A DNA stretch of 64,000 nucleotides from Phlebotomus papatasi (taxonomy: Eukaryota > Arthropoda > Insecta > Diptera > Psychodidae). Both the position numbers and the translations under genes were made by a program. Where the stretch lies: contig NC_077223.1 in assembly GCF_024763615.1 (NCBI RefSeq), positions 87,916,627 to 87,980,626 on the forward strand. The letters are read 5' to 3'. Each line of letters begins with the position of its first letter. Positions within the stretch are counted from its first letter, which is position 1. The notes under the pieces are model-generated. The model saw nothing but the letters and a program-made list of their open reading frames with translations, ran no database searches and was not told where the DNA came from. Of this stretch, positions 1 to 13,700 are shown in pieces.

Positions 1-79
1 AAGCTACCATTCGAATTAGGCCTAAAGCTTCTCCACTATTGATAGTCCAAGGATACATCACTTTAAGAAATTTGTACAC

Positions 80-135
80 ATCTTTTTTTCTTTCTTTTTT
101 TCTTTTTTTCCTTCTTTATCTTTTTTCTTATTATA
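80..135. repeat. polypyrimidine (T/C) tract
   Basis: Low-complexity run of T with scattered C. It is simple sequence with no sign of being part of a gene. Confidence 0.8.
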
Positions 136-315
136 AAAAAAATCTTCATTTTTTAGCTGGTTTTTTATTTATTTTATAAAAACTTCTTTTGAGTTGTACT
201 TTGTTTAAAAGCGTGTTCCAATCTTAAAGTTTTCCGTATTTTGTGCATAAGGACCAAAAACTGGAAATTGAGCTCTTCGTTATTGATTGCGATTTTCCTT
301 GGGCTCTCCTGAATA

Positions 316-578
316 CAGATACAGGCTTCAAATGCTTCGAAAATCAAACTCAAAATGAAAGAAAATATAAGAATAGGTGCTTGGCTCGCAAGATTCCATT
401 GGTAAGCAAAACCAAACTGCGCAAGAGGTTGTATTTTTACGTTTTTAGCATGCTCCAAGTGAATTTACAACCTTTTAACCAGATTGGTTTTGTTTACCAA
501 TGGAAACCTGCAAACCAAGTAATTATTCTTACCACTTTCATTAAATTGCGGTTGGTTTTGAAGCCTGTATGCCTTCTG
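316..578. mobile_element. Palindromic MITE, TA-flanked
   Basis: Inverted ends carry TACAGGCTTCAAA on the left and its complement TTTGAAGCCTGTA on the right. A second inner pair is present (CCATTGGTAAGCAAAACCAA near 395 and TTGGTTTTGTTTACCAATGG near 486). TA flanks both outer ends. The element is 263 bp and non-coding. The short ORFs on both strands here are mirror images of the palindrome. Confidence 0.6.
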
Positions 579-584
579 TAACCA

Positions 585-2067
585 CCCGGGTGACACATCC
601 TCATGATTAAGGAAACTCATCCTTTTTTCAGGCTGAAAACTTAGCCTTTTCTCAGCTATATTGATATTAAGCCTGAATTCTGATCGTTTTCAACTTTACT
701 CCTAAGAGACATTAGCGCTCCGCGGTGACTAGATGTGTAAATTCTACTAGAAGGAATTTCACAATTCTGCTGTCACTTGAGGAGGAAAGTACAATTGTAA
801 ACATCTTGACTTGTTTTAGTGTTTCACCTTTACAGGTGGAAAGTGTAAATGTAATCTTGGTTCAAAAGTGTGTTGTGCATGATCCGGCAGTGAAAGATCA
901 CCAAGAAGAAAGAAAAAAACAGTGTTTTGGTAAGTATGCACAAAATTTTCTTGGTTAGGGTTTTATGCTAACAAAATGGGGCGCTATGCTTCCGAAAATC
1001 ACTATTAGCTTGTTAAAAGAGTGAACAACAACTAGCTAATATGTGGTACAGGTATTTGTGTTACCAAAAAAAGGCGATTTTTGCTTCCCAGCTCGTCAAA
1101 GAACATTCCAGCAATTTCTTTTGTCCGAAAGGTTGTTTCTCGGCAAAATACTGTCCGGAAATGTATTACACTCTGTGAAAAGTGTTATTGAATGCTAAAA
1201 TTTATATTTACGTGCTTTTATTTGTTTAATTATCCTCTCGACATTCCTTAAAACTGCCTTAGTATTAAGGTTAAATTAAGTCTGAATTCATATTAAGATT
1301 CTATTTTTTTTAATCTTTTTATGATCTCCGTCGCATAGTCTCTACGGCATCAGACATCCATCTTCAGCCACACAAGATGGATTTTAACACTCCTTGCAGA
1401 CAATATATGTGACTTAAGTATGACAGGAAAAGGGTCCAAAAAGCCAGGTCACAAATATGATCATTTTACTACTTTTGTTGTTTAAAAAATTCTATTTTTT
1501 GAAAAAAGTCCTGAAGTAATATATAGAACATAACATATACTCCCCACCCTTAAAAAAAAATGAACAAAAAGACTTAAAAACTTAAATTAAAATAAGAAAA
1601 ATATTTATTGAATTTGTTATTTATGTAAATAGAGAATAATGAATTAAATTAATCTGTTACTAAGAATCTTGGTTTTCAATTGATTATTTATTTTTTCCAC
1701 GGCAAGAAGTGTTGTTTGCTGATTTCAGACTGAAATGAGCCTGAAACCTAAGGTATCATTCAGGGACAGATAAGTAGCCCATGAGGATTCAGGCTGAAAA
1801 AAGTCTGAAACCTAAAGTATCATTCAGGGAAACTTGGTCTGAATCTGAGTATTCAGGCTTATGAAAGCAAAAATAATAAACCTGAATTCAGCCTGATTTC
1901 TAAGGCTTTGAAGCTCCGCTATCCGCCACGAAAGTAAGAGCGCAAAACTGTCTCATTTCCATACACCACCTCAGGGTTTTTTACAAGGGCCTCAGGAGAT
2001 TTTCAGCCTTAGGACCTGAAAGCTCAGGCTGAATTCAGCCTTTTTAAAGGATTTTGTGTCACCCGGG
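585..2067. mobile_element. Non-autonomous DNA transposon with CCCGGGTGACACA ends
   Basis: A perfect 13-bp inverted repeat, CCCGGGTGACACA at 585 and TGTGTCACCCGGG ending at 2067, bounds 1.48 kb. Both subterminal regions are studded with the word AGCCTGAA / TTCAGGCT. On the right, two direct copies of a ~40-bp unit ending in GTATCATTCAGGGA lie between about 1727 and 1832. No transposase is recognisable. Superfamily is unknown because no clear target duplication is seen. Confidence 0.6.
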
Positions 2068-5000
2068 CAGCCGACTCTGAATTTTTGAAGCAAGCATCAT
2101 GGGGTTACTATCAGAGATACCTAGAATGCGGTTATCGACTTTCTGAGTCGAAACCCTGGGTCTACCAGTAGCGTTTTTCAGATGTACTCGTGCCTCATAA
2201 CTATAATATTTGACCATTTTATGTATAACTTTTCATGAATTTCCATAAAATTTGGCAATTAAGCGACGCCGATTCCTTCCAGCAGTATCTCTGGACAATA
2301 TCCCACCTTTCAACTTTTTGTAATTTGCCATTATAACCTAAATTATGAATTATCAAAAAACTGATCATTTCTTGTTATTTATCATCACTCTTACACCTAT
2401 ATATTTAACATTGACAGCCTTAAAAATGTACAAATCTACCATTTGCCTATCAAATGACATAAGCTCAAAATGTAACCGGTTTACATAAGGTTGGTTGCAC
2501 GTTTTCACCATTTTGAATTAGTTTTTTTAATGAGGCAACAAACTTTTGATTTTTCAAAAATGACCAACTTTTGGAAAACAATTATTTTTGATATGAAATA
2601 AAATTAATTATTTTTTTTGAAAACTATAAATAATATCTACGGATTACAAGGAACTCATCTGCAAAAAGAAAAATTTGGAAAAGTATTTTTTTCTATCATT
2701 TTTTTCACTTGATTTCTCAAACATCCATTAGGCAACAAACTATTGACACTCACTGTATGTCCTAGGTAATGCTGACTTATGAGGGGGTCGTCGAAGACCG
2801 GAAATCGATATCTCCTACCGTTTGGCCTCTAGTCGTGTCACAAATTGAAAAAAGTGGAATATATAACTGTTTTCTCCCTGAGTTCGAGCAGTAAAGTTAA
2901 AGACTGAATACTACTCTCTCAGCTTGCAGGGGATTTGTCAAAGTTTCATCAAAAATAAATTTGTTGACCATGATTGATCCTAACATTGATAGGTATTTTA
3001 GGAAAATTATTATTTAAGTTAAATCATTGACTCTTGAAAAGATATCAAATTGCAGTTTCAACAATTGCTAGTACAAGTGACAAAGTATGAGAGCCCTTTG
3101 ACTTCTTAAGCAAATCTACTTATACTCACAACCTGCTTAGCTGAAACAACATGTTTTATTAGAAAGTATTTCTGTGTAGCCGTAAATCCACAAATTTGAG
3201 CAACTCAGGTCATGCCATTGTGCTCCTCTGTACACAGAATTTCTCGTGCTCTCCCTTGATCTGCCCACATCTGTACCACAATGTCCGCCCTCCTTTGCTT
3301 GTCACCCAGGAGTTCAAGAAGGCAAAATCAGACAGTCGCATCCCGCACAATTCCGAACAAATAAATATAAAATGTATTGAAAAGAAATGCAGACACTGCG
3401 ATCTGGGCGTTTGTCAACACTCAATTCGCTTTTGATATCAACTATTGCTTTTGCCTCTCATTTGATGCATTGTTCATTGGATTTTCTGTTGGAATTTGTG
3501 CACTGATTCTTTGACATCTTCTGTGTTGACATCGGTATTATACACTTTTGTGCTTTTCTTTATCCAGCAATACTTTTTGGGTTTACTAAACTCCTCTTTT
3601 CAGTCTCCGACCAAATTGTCACTGATGAAAATAACTCCTACGAAATGATTCATCCAATTGAATGTTCTGTAGAATGAGAAGAATGAAAAGCTTCCCAGGA
3701 GCGTCTTTTGCATTCTTTGCTCGTGACTTTGGAGTAATGTCAAACAAATAGTGTTGAGCTACCAATTGTAGGAATTGTACTATGATGGACAAAAAGTTCT
3801 TTTATGGCTAATGTATTGTGGTGAGTTCTTTTGTACGTGGTCTGGGTGAAAGCACGAACGTGGCATAATGTGAGGTAGCTGGCAGAAGCCACACTATTAA
3901 CCATCGCACACTCCATGCTAGAAAGTAGAATTTAATTGTTGACACCTAAGAAGATTGAGTAATGCTCTAAAAAGGAACGGTAATTGGGATTTTGAAATGA
4001 AAGTCAGGCTTCAAAGAATAGCTTTTCTTAAAGCTTTATCTACAAGATATTCCACTGCTGATGATGCCTAGCTCAAGGTCATGTCTCAAAGCAATGTCTG
4101 AAAGAACCAAACCTGCGTCAAGTGTTCAAAGTCCGCACACAAAAGCTTTGTTTCTCAACTCCAGCTAAAGAATTCTCATAGAAAGGCTCACCGCTGAAAA
4201 GAATTGGCTATTTGCTCGTAAGATGTACACATAATTTCCGTCTTATGGTGCGCAAATAGATGTGGCTAGTGTTAGCATCTTGAGGTTGCGTGAGTGAGTG
4301 CAAGATATGTGAGGTGGTATCTCATAAAATTGAGCCAGTCACCAGGTGCAAACGCATCAATTGTTTAAGATAATCGCAAAATAATTACACTACATGAATG
4401 ACATTTTTATGGATGTGCGTGGTTTACAAACAAACGAGGTGAATCTCTTCACTCCACCTCAAGCTCTGATCACTTCTGCCCAGCCTTTTTCAACTCTCTG
4501 AAGCCCCATCGAGAAGTTCAATGAATTACTGTAGCAATTATTCACTTTTTCCAGACATTTGCACCTCAGCACTTCAACTCGCGCCAAGATTCCCACGAAA
4601 AAAAATTCTTTCAATGGATCAGAGGGGAGAAATTGGTTAGAAAAATAGAGACAATTGCACGTTGAGTCATCCAGAGTGTGACCAATAAAAACGCCCTCTC
4701 AGTCACCTCCCACAACCGCCCAATATTCATCATTTCAACTACTTTGTTTCAATTTGCCTCCAGCAGTGCGACGCGATCAAGAGACAGCAATTGTACGAAC
4801 CTCTGGTTCCCATCTATGATCATGCCCTCGTAACATATCGCTCTTTATGAAACAATTGAGCAGCATTAATTACGATGAACACCTCATACAGAAAAACTTA
4901 TTAAAACTATCTATCGTGATCGATATAGTGTGCAATGGCTTTCAGTAAGTATTAGAATAACTTTAAAATATTCTACAGTTGATGAAAGATTTTTAGAGAC

Positions 5001-5234
5001 ATAGGTAACACGGGTTTAATAGGCTAAAATGAATTATTATTTTTCTATATAAATTGAAAGATTTTTTCATTGAAACTCTTATCATTGAAAACGTATGAAG
5101 CTTTATCCAACGCTTGATCCGGTTCGAAGGACCAATTCTACAAAATGTTAATTGAGAATAAAAAGAGAAAATACTATCCTTACATACAGCAAAGATGGCG
5201 GCAGTTTTAGGTATGAATGACAACATGACTTAGA
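2068..5234. other. No gene seen; AT-rich intergenic DNA
   Basis: No ORF with coding character and no RNA gene was recognised. A short RepA-like fragment sits around 2760-2850 (motif CTACCGTTTGGCCTCTAG). The 3190-4850 part is less repetitive than its surroundings. Confidence 0.5.
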
Positions 5235-5450
5235 CATATAAAGAAAGGCTCTTAGGCTTCGCACACACTCTGGCTTCGAACACATTATATTTTTCGCTTA
5301 TTCTTTTAATAAATCTGACCTTTTTTACGCAATGTATGATTTAAAACTACCTAATATTATATATTTTCATAGATATGTATGTAAGATTCATTAAGAAAAT
5401 AAGGTTCGAAGCCAGAGTGTGTGCGAAAGCTGAAAGCCTTCACTTATATG
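5235..5450. mobile_element. MITE, 'GGCTTCG' word family
   Basis: Palindrome with arms of about 45 bp. The left arm reads GGCTTCGCACACACTCTGGC then TTCGAACAC; the right arm mirrors it. The word GGCTTCG occurs twice in the arm. Related copies lie at 16537-16620 (one end), 24173-24902 (split) and 57266-57474. Confidence 0.75.
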
Positions 5451-5553
5451 TAAAATTTTGGGATAATAAATCAACTAAAAAGTCTACATCATTTATCGCA
5501 AGATTTCTTTAGTGAGCAATATCTCACGATATAAATTGTATCAGGTCACACTA

Positions 5554-6002
5554 CACTAGATCCCGGCATTATGCACATTTACGGGACCGAAAAACATGCG
5601 GGAAATGGCATTAAGCATCGAGAAAATTTGCATATGCGCAGGGGCTTTCTTTTGAACAAATCGACCGTATAACGAATTTTGCGCGGAGTAAAAGTAGTTC
5701 AAAGAAAAAGATTCAACTGTTTAATACAAATGCATTAGCAAACAGTACTTTTTGGCCAGAGTTCTTCAATAAATAGTTAAAATATTTTTAAAAAAAATAC
5801 CTTAATAAAAGAAATTAAAGTTTTATTCTGAAAAAGTAGCAAAATTTTTTAAATTTCCCGCGTCGCAACATAGTATACATTCAGGCGTATTTCAAAAATG
5901 ATTTCATAAATTGACTCCCAAGGGTAGGCAAACTTGCATAATTGTATGTGCATAATTCCGCCAGGTGCATAATCCCGGAGGACTTAATGCCGGGACTGAG
6001 TG
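5554..6002. mobile_element. MITE with CCCGGCATTATGC ends, TA target
   Basis: Left end TA|CACTAGATCCCGGCATTA, right end TTAATGCCGGGACTGAGTG|TA. The words TGCATAAT and CCGG recur in both arms. A partial copy is nested at about 54840-54943 inside another MITE. The element is 449 bp with no coding content. Confidence 0.7.
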
Positions 6003-6039
6003 TAAATGATGTTTAGAAGATGACAACACTCTTAATATG

Positions 6040-7300
6040 GGGTGGCAAAGCGTGCCAGCTTGCGGAATGCTCGCGCTCGTGACTTAGATGTTATACCTCA
6101 AAAATATTTTCGCATAATTTACCGTTTATCGGTTCCCAAACGATTTAAACCGATTTATAAATCACGCAAAAGATCCCACAAAATATAATTTTAAGAGTAA
6201 TAAAATTTATTTTAGGAAGAAAATTACTTATCGGTTCATTACCGATTTAAATTGTTTTATAAATTACTCAAAATATCGACCAATATACACCTGGGTGGGG
6301 GGGGGGGGGGAAATTCTGTAACTCTGTGTGAAGTGATCACCTGTCTAAATTGATGAACACTTCACTGAAGTGATTGCAAAAGAGATTCTGTAACTTGCGA
6401 TAGCTTCACGTAAAAGGATCACTTTGAGGTTATGTGTTTCACTTGTCAATTTTTCGGTGAAGATGATGTTATCACTTGCTGAAACCAGTGAAATTTTTTT
6501 CCATGTTCAGCTTGAAAAACAACACCACATCATTTCTAATACTCAATTCTAGTGTTTTCAAATTTAGTTCAAATACTTATAAAAATCTTAAATTTAATGA
6601 AAATTTCAATACATTTCACCTCTCCGCTTCACGCAAAGTTACATAATAAGTTTTCTAGCAGTCGTGAAGGGAAGCTCGTGAAGTTACAGAATTCCCCCCT
6701 GAGGTGTAATATATTTGAATTTCGTACAAAAAATCGGGTAAGAACCAATTAGAACAAATTCAGTTTTATCAGAAAGTCTAAGACCTTTCCAAAGAGTCCA
6801 AAAATGATACCATTCGGTTGGGAAATACGCTCTCTAGAAACTCTCTAACCTTTGACCTTGAGAAACCGTTATTAGAAATGACCCAACGGTATTTGCGTAT
6901 AGGGACAAAATATCCGCTTGGGTAATCTCAAAAACTTATCTAAAAATGAAAAAAGGCACAACGCATTCGCGAGTAATTCCAAAAACACATGGTTTTGGAG
7001 GGGAAAGGAGGAGCAAGGGAAAATGAGGGGCATATTAACGATCCTTGGGTCGACTTATGGAGAATCTCCGAAGATCTCAAGTCTCTATCTCTAACCGTTT
7101 GCCCTCTAGAGCTGGCATCATCCGGACGGACAGACGGACAAACAGTGTGACGTAATTTCTCAGAAATCGTCTAAACGCGAAGATTTCTTGAGAACAGTGG
7201 TCCCCGGATGGTGTAAGGTGAAAATTTTGGGTATTAAAAAATCCAGGGATTTTAATATATTTCTCTTTATGTGGAGTTCGAGCAAAAATGCGAAAATAAA
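6040..7300 (+). repeat. RepA dispersed repeat, interrupted copy
   Basis: Long repeat with recognisable landmarks in order: a segment rich in ACCGATTTA/ACCGGTTC, then AAACCGTTATTAG, then ACATGGTTTTGGAGG, then TCTCTATCTCTAACCGTTTG and a GGACGGACAGACGGAC tract. The same order is found at 28010-28460 and 55345-55680 on this strand. It is found on the opposite strand at 35040-36510 and 51070-51350. This copy is split by the MITE at 6288-6706. No coding potential was seen; class unknown. Confidence 0.6.
6288..6706. mobile_element. MITE nested in RepA, with 14-G run
   Basis: Left end TA|CACCTGGGTG followed by a run of 14 G (6297-6310) and AAATTCTGTAACT. The right end mirrors this as AGTTACAGAATTCCCCCC...GAGGTG|TA. 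The internal word TCACTTCA/TGAAGTGA recurs. RepA similarity resumes on each side, so this element inserted later. Confidence 0.65.
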
Positions 7301-7559
7301 GTTATAAACTTGGTTATGAAATAAAAACAATCATGATAAAAGAATATGAAGAAAGAGGAGAGGTAAAATGAAACTGTTATAAATTTTTGAAAATAAATCA
7401 ACAAGATAAACAATAATTATTACTTAATTCTTTTAAATGTTAAAACCGTTAAGAAGACTCAAAATATATAAAACAGCATATTTCCATATTTCTCTAGAGG
7501 TCTTTTATGCTTTTATTTCACAGAAATTAGAATGTCCTTATAAAATCCTTTAATAATAC

Positions 7560-8640
7560 GTCCTCTTTCGTAAGACTTTCCATTTCACAACCAAACGGTC
7601 AATCTGGTAATTCAATCGTGTCGGTGTTTTTTGCCCTCATCTTCTGCACACGGCAAAAAACACCTGAGTCTTCCACCCGCTTCTCACAAAGAGAACACAA
7701 GAGGCGATCTGCGGCGTCGGAGGGAGTATCAAGTGAAAGAGATCAGCTTCCAGCAACACCACTTTGTTCTGATCGCTGTTGTTTCTCATCGTGTCGATCT
7801 TGCGCTCCTCTTCGTCGCATTCTTTGGTGGAGCACAATAAATGCGCGGCATGGTTATTGTTCTCGGAGGCGAATGGTATATAGAAGGATCGCCTGGATGA
7901 CATTGAATCGCTTTCGTGTTCAATTAATGATTTCTCGTTGAGGTGAAAAATTGATTCATGGAGAAGGAAATACCATCATGAATAAGCCTAATAATAATCA
8001 TTTATTGTATTGTTTTTTTTTCTTGTAATTTTGGGACTCAATAAGGTACAATCCTTGTTGGGATGGTGGGGCTAGTGTTGGTACAAAATAGAAATGGGGA
8101 TTTAAATGCAAGGACTGGCGGACAGGATGCTCTAGGTGAGTGGGAAGAGAAAGGTGAGGATGTGCTGGTGGCAGAGCAAAACAATAGCGCCGGATGGAGT
8201 GGCGAAGTTTGAATAGATGGTAGCCCTCCTCCACATCCCACTTCTGACACTGCCCCCACCGCGCCACAACACCGATCTTATGGCCCCGCGAGCCTTTGTC
8301 ATCGACAGTGAACACCGCTGCCGTATTCAGAAGATCAAGCGAGCACAGGAGAGTCACGAGGAGTTTGGTTATATTTTATTTATACGACTGGGGAGATCGC
8401 GCGCGCACATGGACAATGGGATGAATATCGAGAGGAAGGGACCCCATTCTTAGAAGATTAATTGCCATCTGGGGAGGAGAGACGCGAATCTGTTGTATTT
8501 TGCCGCCAAAGTCCAAATACTATAACTTTACACTCACATTTCCATATAATATCACCATCATTGGGAGCCACACAAGAGGACCATTGGTGTGGGGCAGGCC
8601 ATTGGGAATAGAGAAAGAATGAAAGAGAGTATTAAAATAC
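7560..8640. other. Unique, less AT-rich island without a proven gene
   Basis: Base composition is visibly more balanced than the surroundings and no inverted-repeat element was found. Several overlapping ORFs exist on both strands (up to 119 codons at 7998-8357, minus) but start on non-ATG codons and have no recognised domain. It could be a conserved regulatory region or an unrecognised exon; the sequence alone does not decide. Confidence 0.4.
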
Positions 8641-8649
8641 ACCTTGTAA

Positions 8650-9690
8650 AACTAATTCTTCTGACGCCCAATTAAATTATTCCTCTTCTGCGACTCGCAT
8701 TTCACACGATTCTTTTTTTTATGTGTTCTCTTTTTTAATGTCATCCCTGGAGAGGCCTCTTTTTCTGTCACATCTAACAAGAGGAGGAAAAAAAATACCA
8801 GAAGAATTCTGAGACATACCATACAACATAAAGACACTTTTCCGCGAAATCTTAATTCCAATCTCATTCTCGGTGATCTTACTTTCCTACCGGGAGAGTT
8901 GGCTGAGATATGACGTATGGAGAAAAAACAGCAAAGGGTATGTCATAAAGCCTAACAGAATCAGTTAATGCAAAATCCACAGACTCATAAGGGACATGAA
9001 TCTGCTAGGAATTCCAGCCAATGAACATTGCTTTCTAGGAAATCTCTAAAGTCGTCTTAATGTACTTATCCAGGATTACTGCCAATAGCTGGACTCAGCC
9101 TGACTCAGAACTCGTCCAAAGCTGGATCAGCCAAGTCTCATCTTCTTGAGTAGTAGGCTATCCCTGAATGCCTCTTTCACAGACTCATTACCATCCTATT
9201 CACCTCTCGTTTATAGGGTACCGAATCCTCTTATCTTACATACAGAGTCGAAAATTGAAACCACTAAAAAATTCTTCCAAATGCATTTCAGAATTTGAAG
9301 TTTTGTTTAATAAGGATCCACGTTCCAAACGAATATGTAAGGACGGGTAAGAGCATAGTCCTATACAGTAGTCTATGCTAAATCTTTTTAACCGAAACAT
9401 CCTTGGTAGACTAAATTAGGCTGCATTGACCTTTAGCTAAGCCCAATTAAAAGTAAGAAAAAAAAAGTCTCATTTGTAAGCCCAGGATGGGGCACAACAG
9501 GTTTCACAACCGATTTTTGAAAAACATAAAACTTCTTGAAAACTGTAAAAATATTGATTTTTATTTTGAGGAACCGTTACGAACCATTAGGAAAGTAAAA
9601 CGAAATATGTGGTCAGTAATTAACATAACATCCAGGTTCTGTCTATATCACTTCAGACGAGTGGAGTTTTTAGGGTAGTAAGGTACTTTA
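8650..9690. other. No gene seen
   Basis: AT-rich sequence with only short ORFs lacking coding character. No RNA gene or transposon end was recognised. Confidence 0.4.
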
Positions 9691-9697
9691 TCAGTGG

Positions 9698-10235
9698 AAT
9701 TTTGAGGTTGTAAGGAACTTCAGGTATCTCGGATTGGTATTGACAATGGACAATAACGTCAGGGTGGAGGCTAATGAGAGGCTCGTGACGGGAAGCAGAT
9801 GCTTCTATACTCTATGAGGAACATCCCAATGACAAGGAATGTTTCGCGATCAACAAAGATCAAGATTCTACTGACCCACAGTGGAGCCAGACATTACGTA
9901 TGGTCTGGAAACAGCACCGTAGACCCGCTCAGATGAAAGAAAATCGCTGATCTTAGAGAGCAGAGATTCCGGCGTTGGAAGACCCTTTTCCATGAGGCAA
10001 CTACATGGGAATTCCGAGCAAGGATGAATCGTGAACTGGTTGAGCTTTACAGAGAGACCGACGTTGCGGCTTCTATTCGGGCAAGAATACTGAACTGACT
10101 TGCCCACATTTGTCGTGTGAAATCAGGAGCGGAACGCCCCGAACAAGATGGAAAAAAATGGTGGACGATGTTCCTAAAATCCTGTGAGTGCTGTGCCGTT
10201 GTCGTTAGATCGTATCAAATGGCGAAGTGTTACAC
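9698..10235 (+). pseudogene. LINE (RTE/CR1-type) reverse transcriptase C-terminal relic
   Basis: Decayed coding sequence of the region downstream of the reverse transcriptase core of a non-LTR retrotransposon. Conceptual translation gives VVRNFRYLGLVLTMDN near 9703. After a frameshift it gives a stretch with WEFRARMNRELVELY and then AHICRV, matching the usual 'FRYLG ... W..R.N.EL..LY ... WLGHV.R' order of this region. Stop codons and at least one frameshift show it is dead. It lies about 370 bp upstream of the gene at 10610, on the same strand, and is probably unrelated to it. Confidence 0.7.
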
Positions 10236-10609
10236 ATGAGGGACTGCTCTAAAAGGAATGTAAGTGACCACTTCACTCAGAAAACAGCTCTGTGGAAACA
10301 GCTCTTAAATTAGCTCTTGAAACAAGAACTGGGCATTTGTGTGTTCATTGAAAGACTATTTTACTAGCAGAAAAGCATTTATTTCTGCACGATACTTGGT
10401 TCAAGAACGTACAGTCTTTGAATAAGCACCCGTTTAAAAAGAATGTTTTCAAGGCACGAATTTTTGCTAACGAATCTTAATTCAAATATCGGACGGTATT
10501 GGCGTAAGTTATCGACAGCAACTTGTCAAATGAATTGCGCACGCGCTCACAGTGTCAGCGTCATTTGTGTCAAAAGTGATTGTGAAATTGTATCCAGTGA
10601 AAAGTTTTC

Positions 10610-10703
10610 ATGGAAAATTTTCAGTTTGTTGAAGAAGAGGATTTATTGGTCCATTTGTTAGATGTATGGGATGTGCCTTTCAATTTTCAACAAAAATTTA
10701 AGG
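10610..10703 (+). CDS. Exon 1 (start codon, first half of SAM-like domain)
   Basis: The ATG at 10610 opens 31 codons plus one base before the donor G|GTAAGTG at 10704. The start was chosen because it is the first in-frame ATG and the fused product with exon 2 reads smoothly (FKD|LGITT). Longer overlapping ORFs in other frames here cross the splice site and were discarded. Confidence 0.65.
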
Positions 10704-13700
10704 GTAAGTGAACTTAAAATTGGTGTGTTCCTTTTGTCTCCGCGCATGAAAGTTTTTCCGAGAATTTTGATGGAAGTTCGCTCTTGCGCGAGTGGTTTTT
10801 TGTTGAGCTTCCTCCTTCTTTCTGCCTTCTTCCTGCAACACTTCTTCCTTTTAGGATATTTACTTCTTCCTTCACACTTCCATCCAGGAAAATATAGTCT
10901 CATGGAGTGCAATTTACACTCAAAAAACCGAAAAAAACTCTGCATTTGCCAATTAGGTGTGATTTACATAACCTCAACTTTTGTAATCGGCGATTTGGTT
11001 GATTTGATCCAGGCTTAACACTGGATTTTTCTGTAAAACTAACTTCACTGGACGTGAAAGTCTAAAATTGGAATTGGATACGAAATTTTCATGAAGTAAT
11101 ACAATTTTTTGTAATATTTATGTTTGTTTTATAGACCTCGGTATCACAACAAAAGACTTGGAAGAGCATCTCGGAAGGGACGACCTTGCGTACATTTTTA
11201 AGGATGACTGGCGCGAGAAAATAAAGTTCCAAAGGAACCTAGATGACTTTAGAAAGGAAGGACAGAAGCTGCAGAATAGTACAGATTGCACTTGTTGCAA
11301 AAAACAAAACTTTCTGAAAACAACAGGCAATATCGATGAGGTAAGAAAATTAATTTACTTATCTTAATTTTTCAAACATTCATTGACCCTCGGACTCTTA
11401 AGAGTCACTCCAGGGTAATATCCCAAAAACCGCATTTTCTGCGACAATAAAGGCTTTATCTATTTAAAAGTGCTATAGTGTCCTAAGTAATAGTCTTACA
11501 AACATATTCCGAAAGTTTGAACTCATATTGACTCTTCGTTTAGTTGTTATCCCCAGTTTTGTGTCACAGATAAGAGAAAAAGTAGGAAATATTTTTTGTG
11601 CAAGAAATCTAATTTCTAAATTCAAGAGAAATACCTATTTAAAGTAATCTGACTAAAATAAATTTATTTTTTACTCAAAGACAAGTCGTTCTACTTTGTA
11701 AATCTTAATTTAAAAAAAAAGTTAATTTGAGGAGTGAAAAGGGTTTCAAATTTTTTTTTATATTTTCACACTTGGTGCCTAAACTAAAAGAGATAACGAT
11801 GAATAGATGGTATTTTTGAGTTTATTGGACCATAGTTAGCCTAAAAAAAAAATTATCTGACTATTTTTTTTTTTTGCTAATTGGACGTTAGAGGGTTAAA
11901 AAGGAAAGAATATAATGAAACACGTATCCTAGATATGCAAAATTAACATCTTAATTTTCTAAACTATAAATACATATAAACATATAAAGGGTTAAATAAA
12001 TATATATTGATTTAACCCTTTTTAGGACATTTGGGTCACCGATAACCCATAGGGAAAATTATTGTTAGGTATCTAGGATTTTTTTTTGTAAATCTCCAGC
12101 TATTTCCTATAGTAAATATTTAAGCCCGAAATAGAGTAATTTTCCAATTCCCGCTTTGCCGACTGAATTTTAATATAATATTATATTATTTTTTTTATAT
12201 ATACATTTTTTTAAGCAAAAAATCATTTGGGACTGAAAACTATAATAACTATACAAAATACTTTTCATTAGAGTGAAATCTATCATTCATTGGCGTTTTC
12301 AGGAAAATTACTTAAATTTGTGGGCTTGTCCCAATCGATCTTAGATGTAAAAAAAATATCCCACATTTTATTGATTTGTTTATCGATTTTATTTTTGTTG
12401 TTGAATTTTGGTCAGTGATAATCTTATCGTCCCTAGGAATAGCTTAATTGTATGAAATACCTAAAATATTATCTAAATATATACAAATTTATTTTAAGTT
12501 CGAAATATTTACATTTACAATTTTTATTTACGAAATTATTTACAATTTTTTCTCTAAATTTTTTATAATATTCCTAAAAAAGAACTTTTTGTTTATATTG
12601 ATTAATTATTATTTTAAACACAATATTTATTCTGTATAACATTGTAGACTATCCTCGGTATTTTGTTGACAACAGTGCAGGGTAAAGGACTCTTAAAAAA
12701 GTATCAAGATCTCAAAACCTTGAGCTCAGAAGACCAGACCACTCTAGTGGAATGTATTTGCCACTTCTATCTGGATAGAGAAATTAATCTCGGAGTTAAA
12801 CAATTTCAGTTCTTAGCTGAAGACATCGTGAAGAACTTTCCAACTGAAGTTGAGGTATGTTCGCAAAATTATATTATGAAAAATTATTTATCACGTAGAA
12901 ACGATAATTTTTTTTTTTTTTAAATTTGAGTGTAGAGAATATTTTATCCCAATAACCCCAATAAGCATTTTTTCACATCCAAAAAAAGGTTACATTTTAA
13001 GGCAATTTATGTCTTCAAGGAATTATAAAATAAGTTATTATTTATTTCATGTCGTGTAGTGCGAGGAAACAAAAAATTAACATATTGAGTCAGCCCACGC
13101 CTATCGATCCTCCGCCACTTCAGGGAGATGTTCGGGTTCGATCCCAAGACGTTCCAAGGCAAGATTCTGAATTTGATTCAGCCACCTTGTCCTAGGTCTG
13201 CCGCGAGGTCGACGCCTTCTCACAATGGCTTGCATAGCTTTTTTGGGGAATCTTTTGTATTACACATTTAAAACAAATAAAAACTATGTAAAGAAATAGA
13301 TACTTAATGATGAAATCTTGGAATTTGAGTAAAAATTAATAACCATTTTAAATCTATGTAAAACATAAATGATAATTACATTATATCACAGATCAATAAC
13401 AGTAATTTCAAAGTAAAATACGATAAAAATATATGGAGAAGTCATGAATTCCTATAAAGTTTTTAGAGAAGATAAAAATAAAAATAGAACATATTTAACA
13501 GATAAATTAAAAAAAAAACAGATAAGCAGGATGAATAACTTAATAAAATCTTAGTTTTTTCTCAAAATAAATCAATCATTTATATGTGCTATTATAATAA
13601 TAAAACAAAAATAAATAACCACAGATTTACTATGCCAATGTGACTGTTAAAAACACACCTATGAAAATATAGAGAAAATGAATTTTTTTAAACAAATCTT

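Noticed and set aside
7998..8357. 119-codon minus-strand ORF with fairly GC-rich third positions
   Set aside because: It begins on GTG, an upstream in-frame TAA blocks extension, no acceptor fits, and no domain is recognised.
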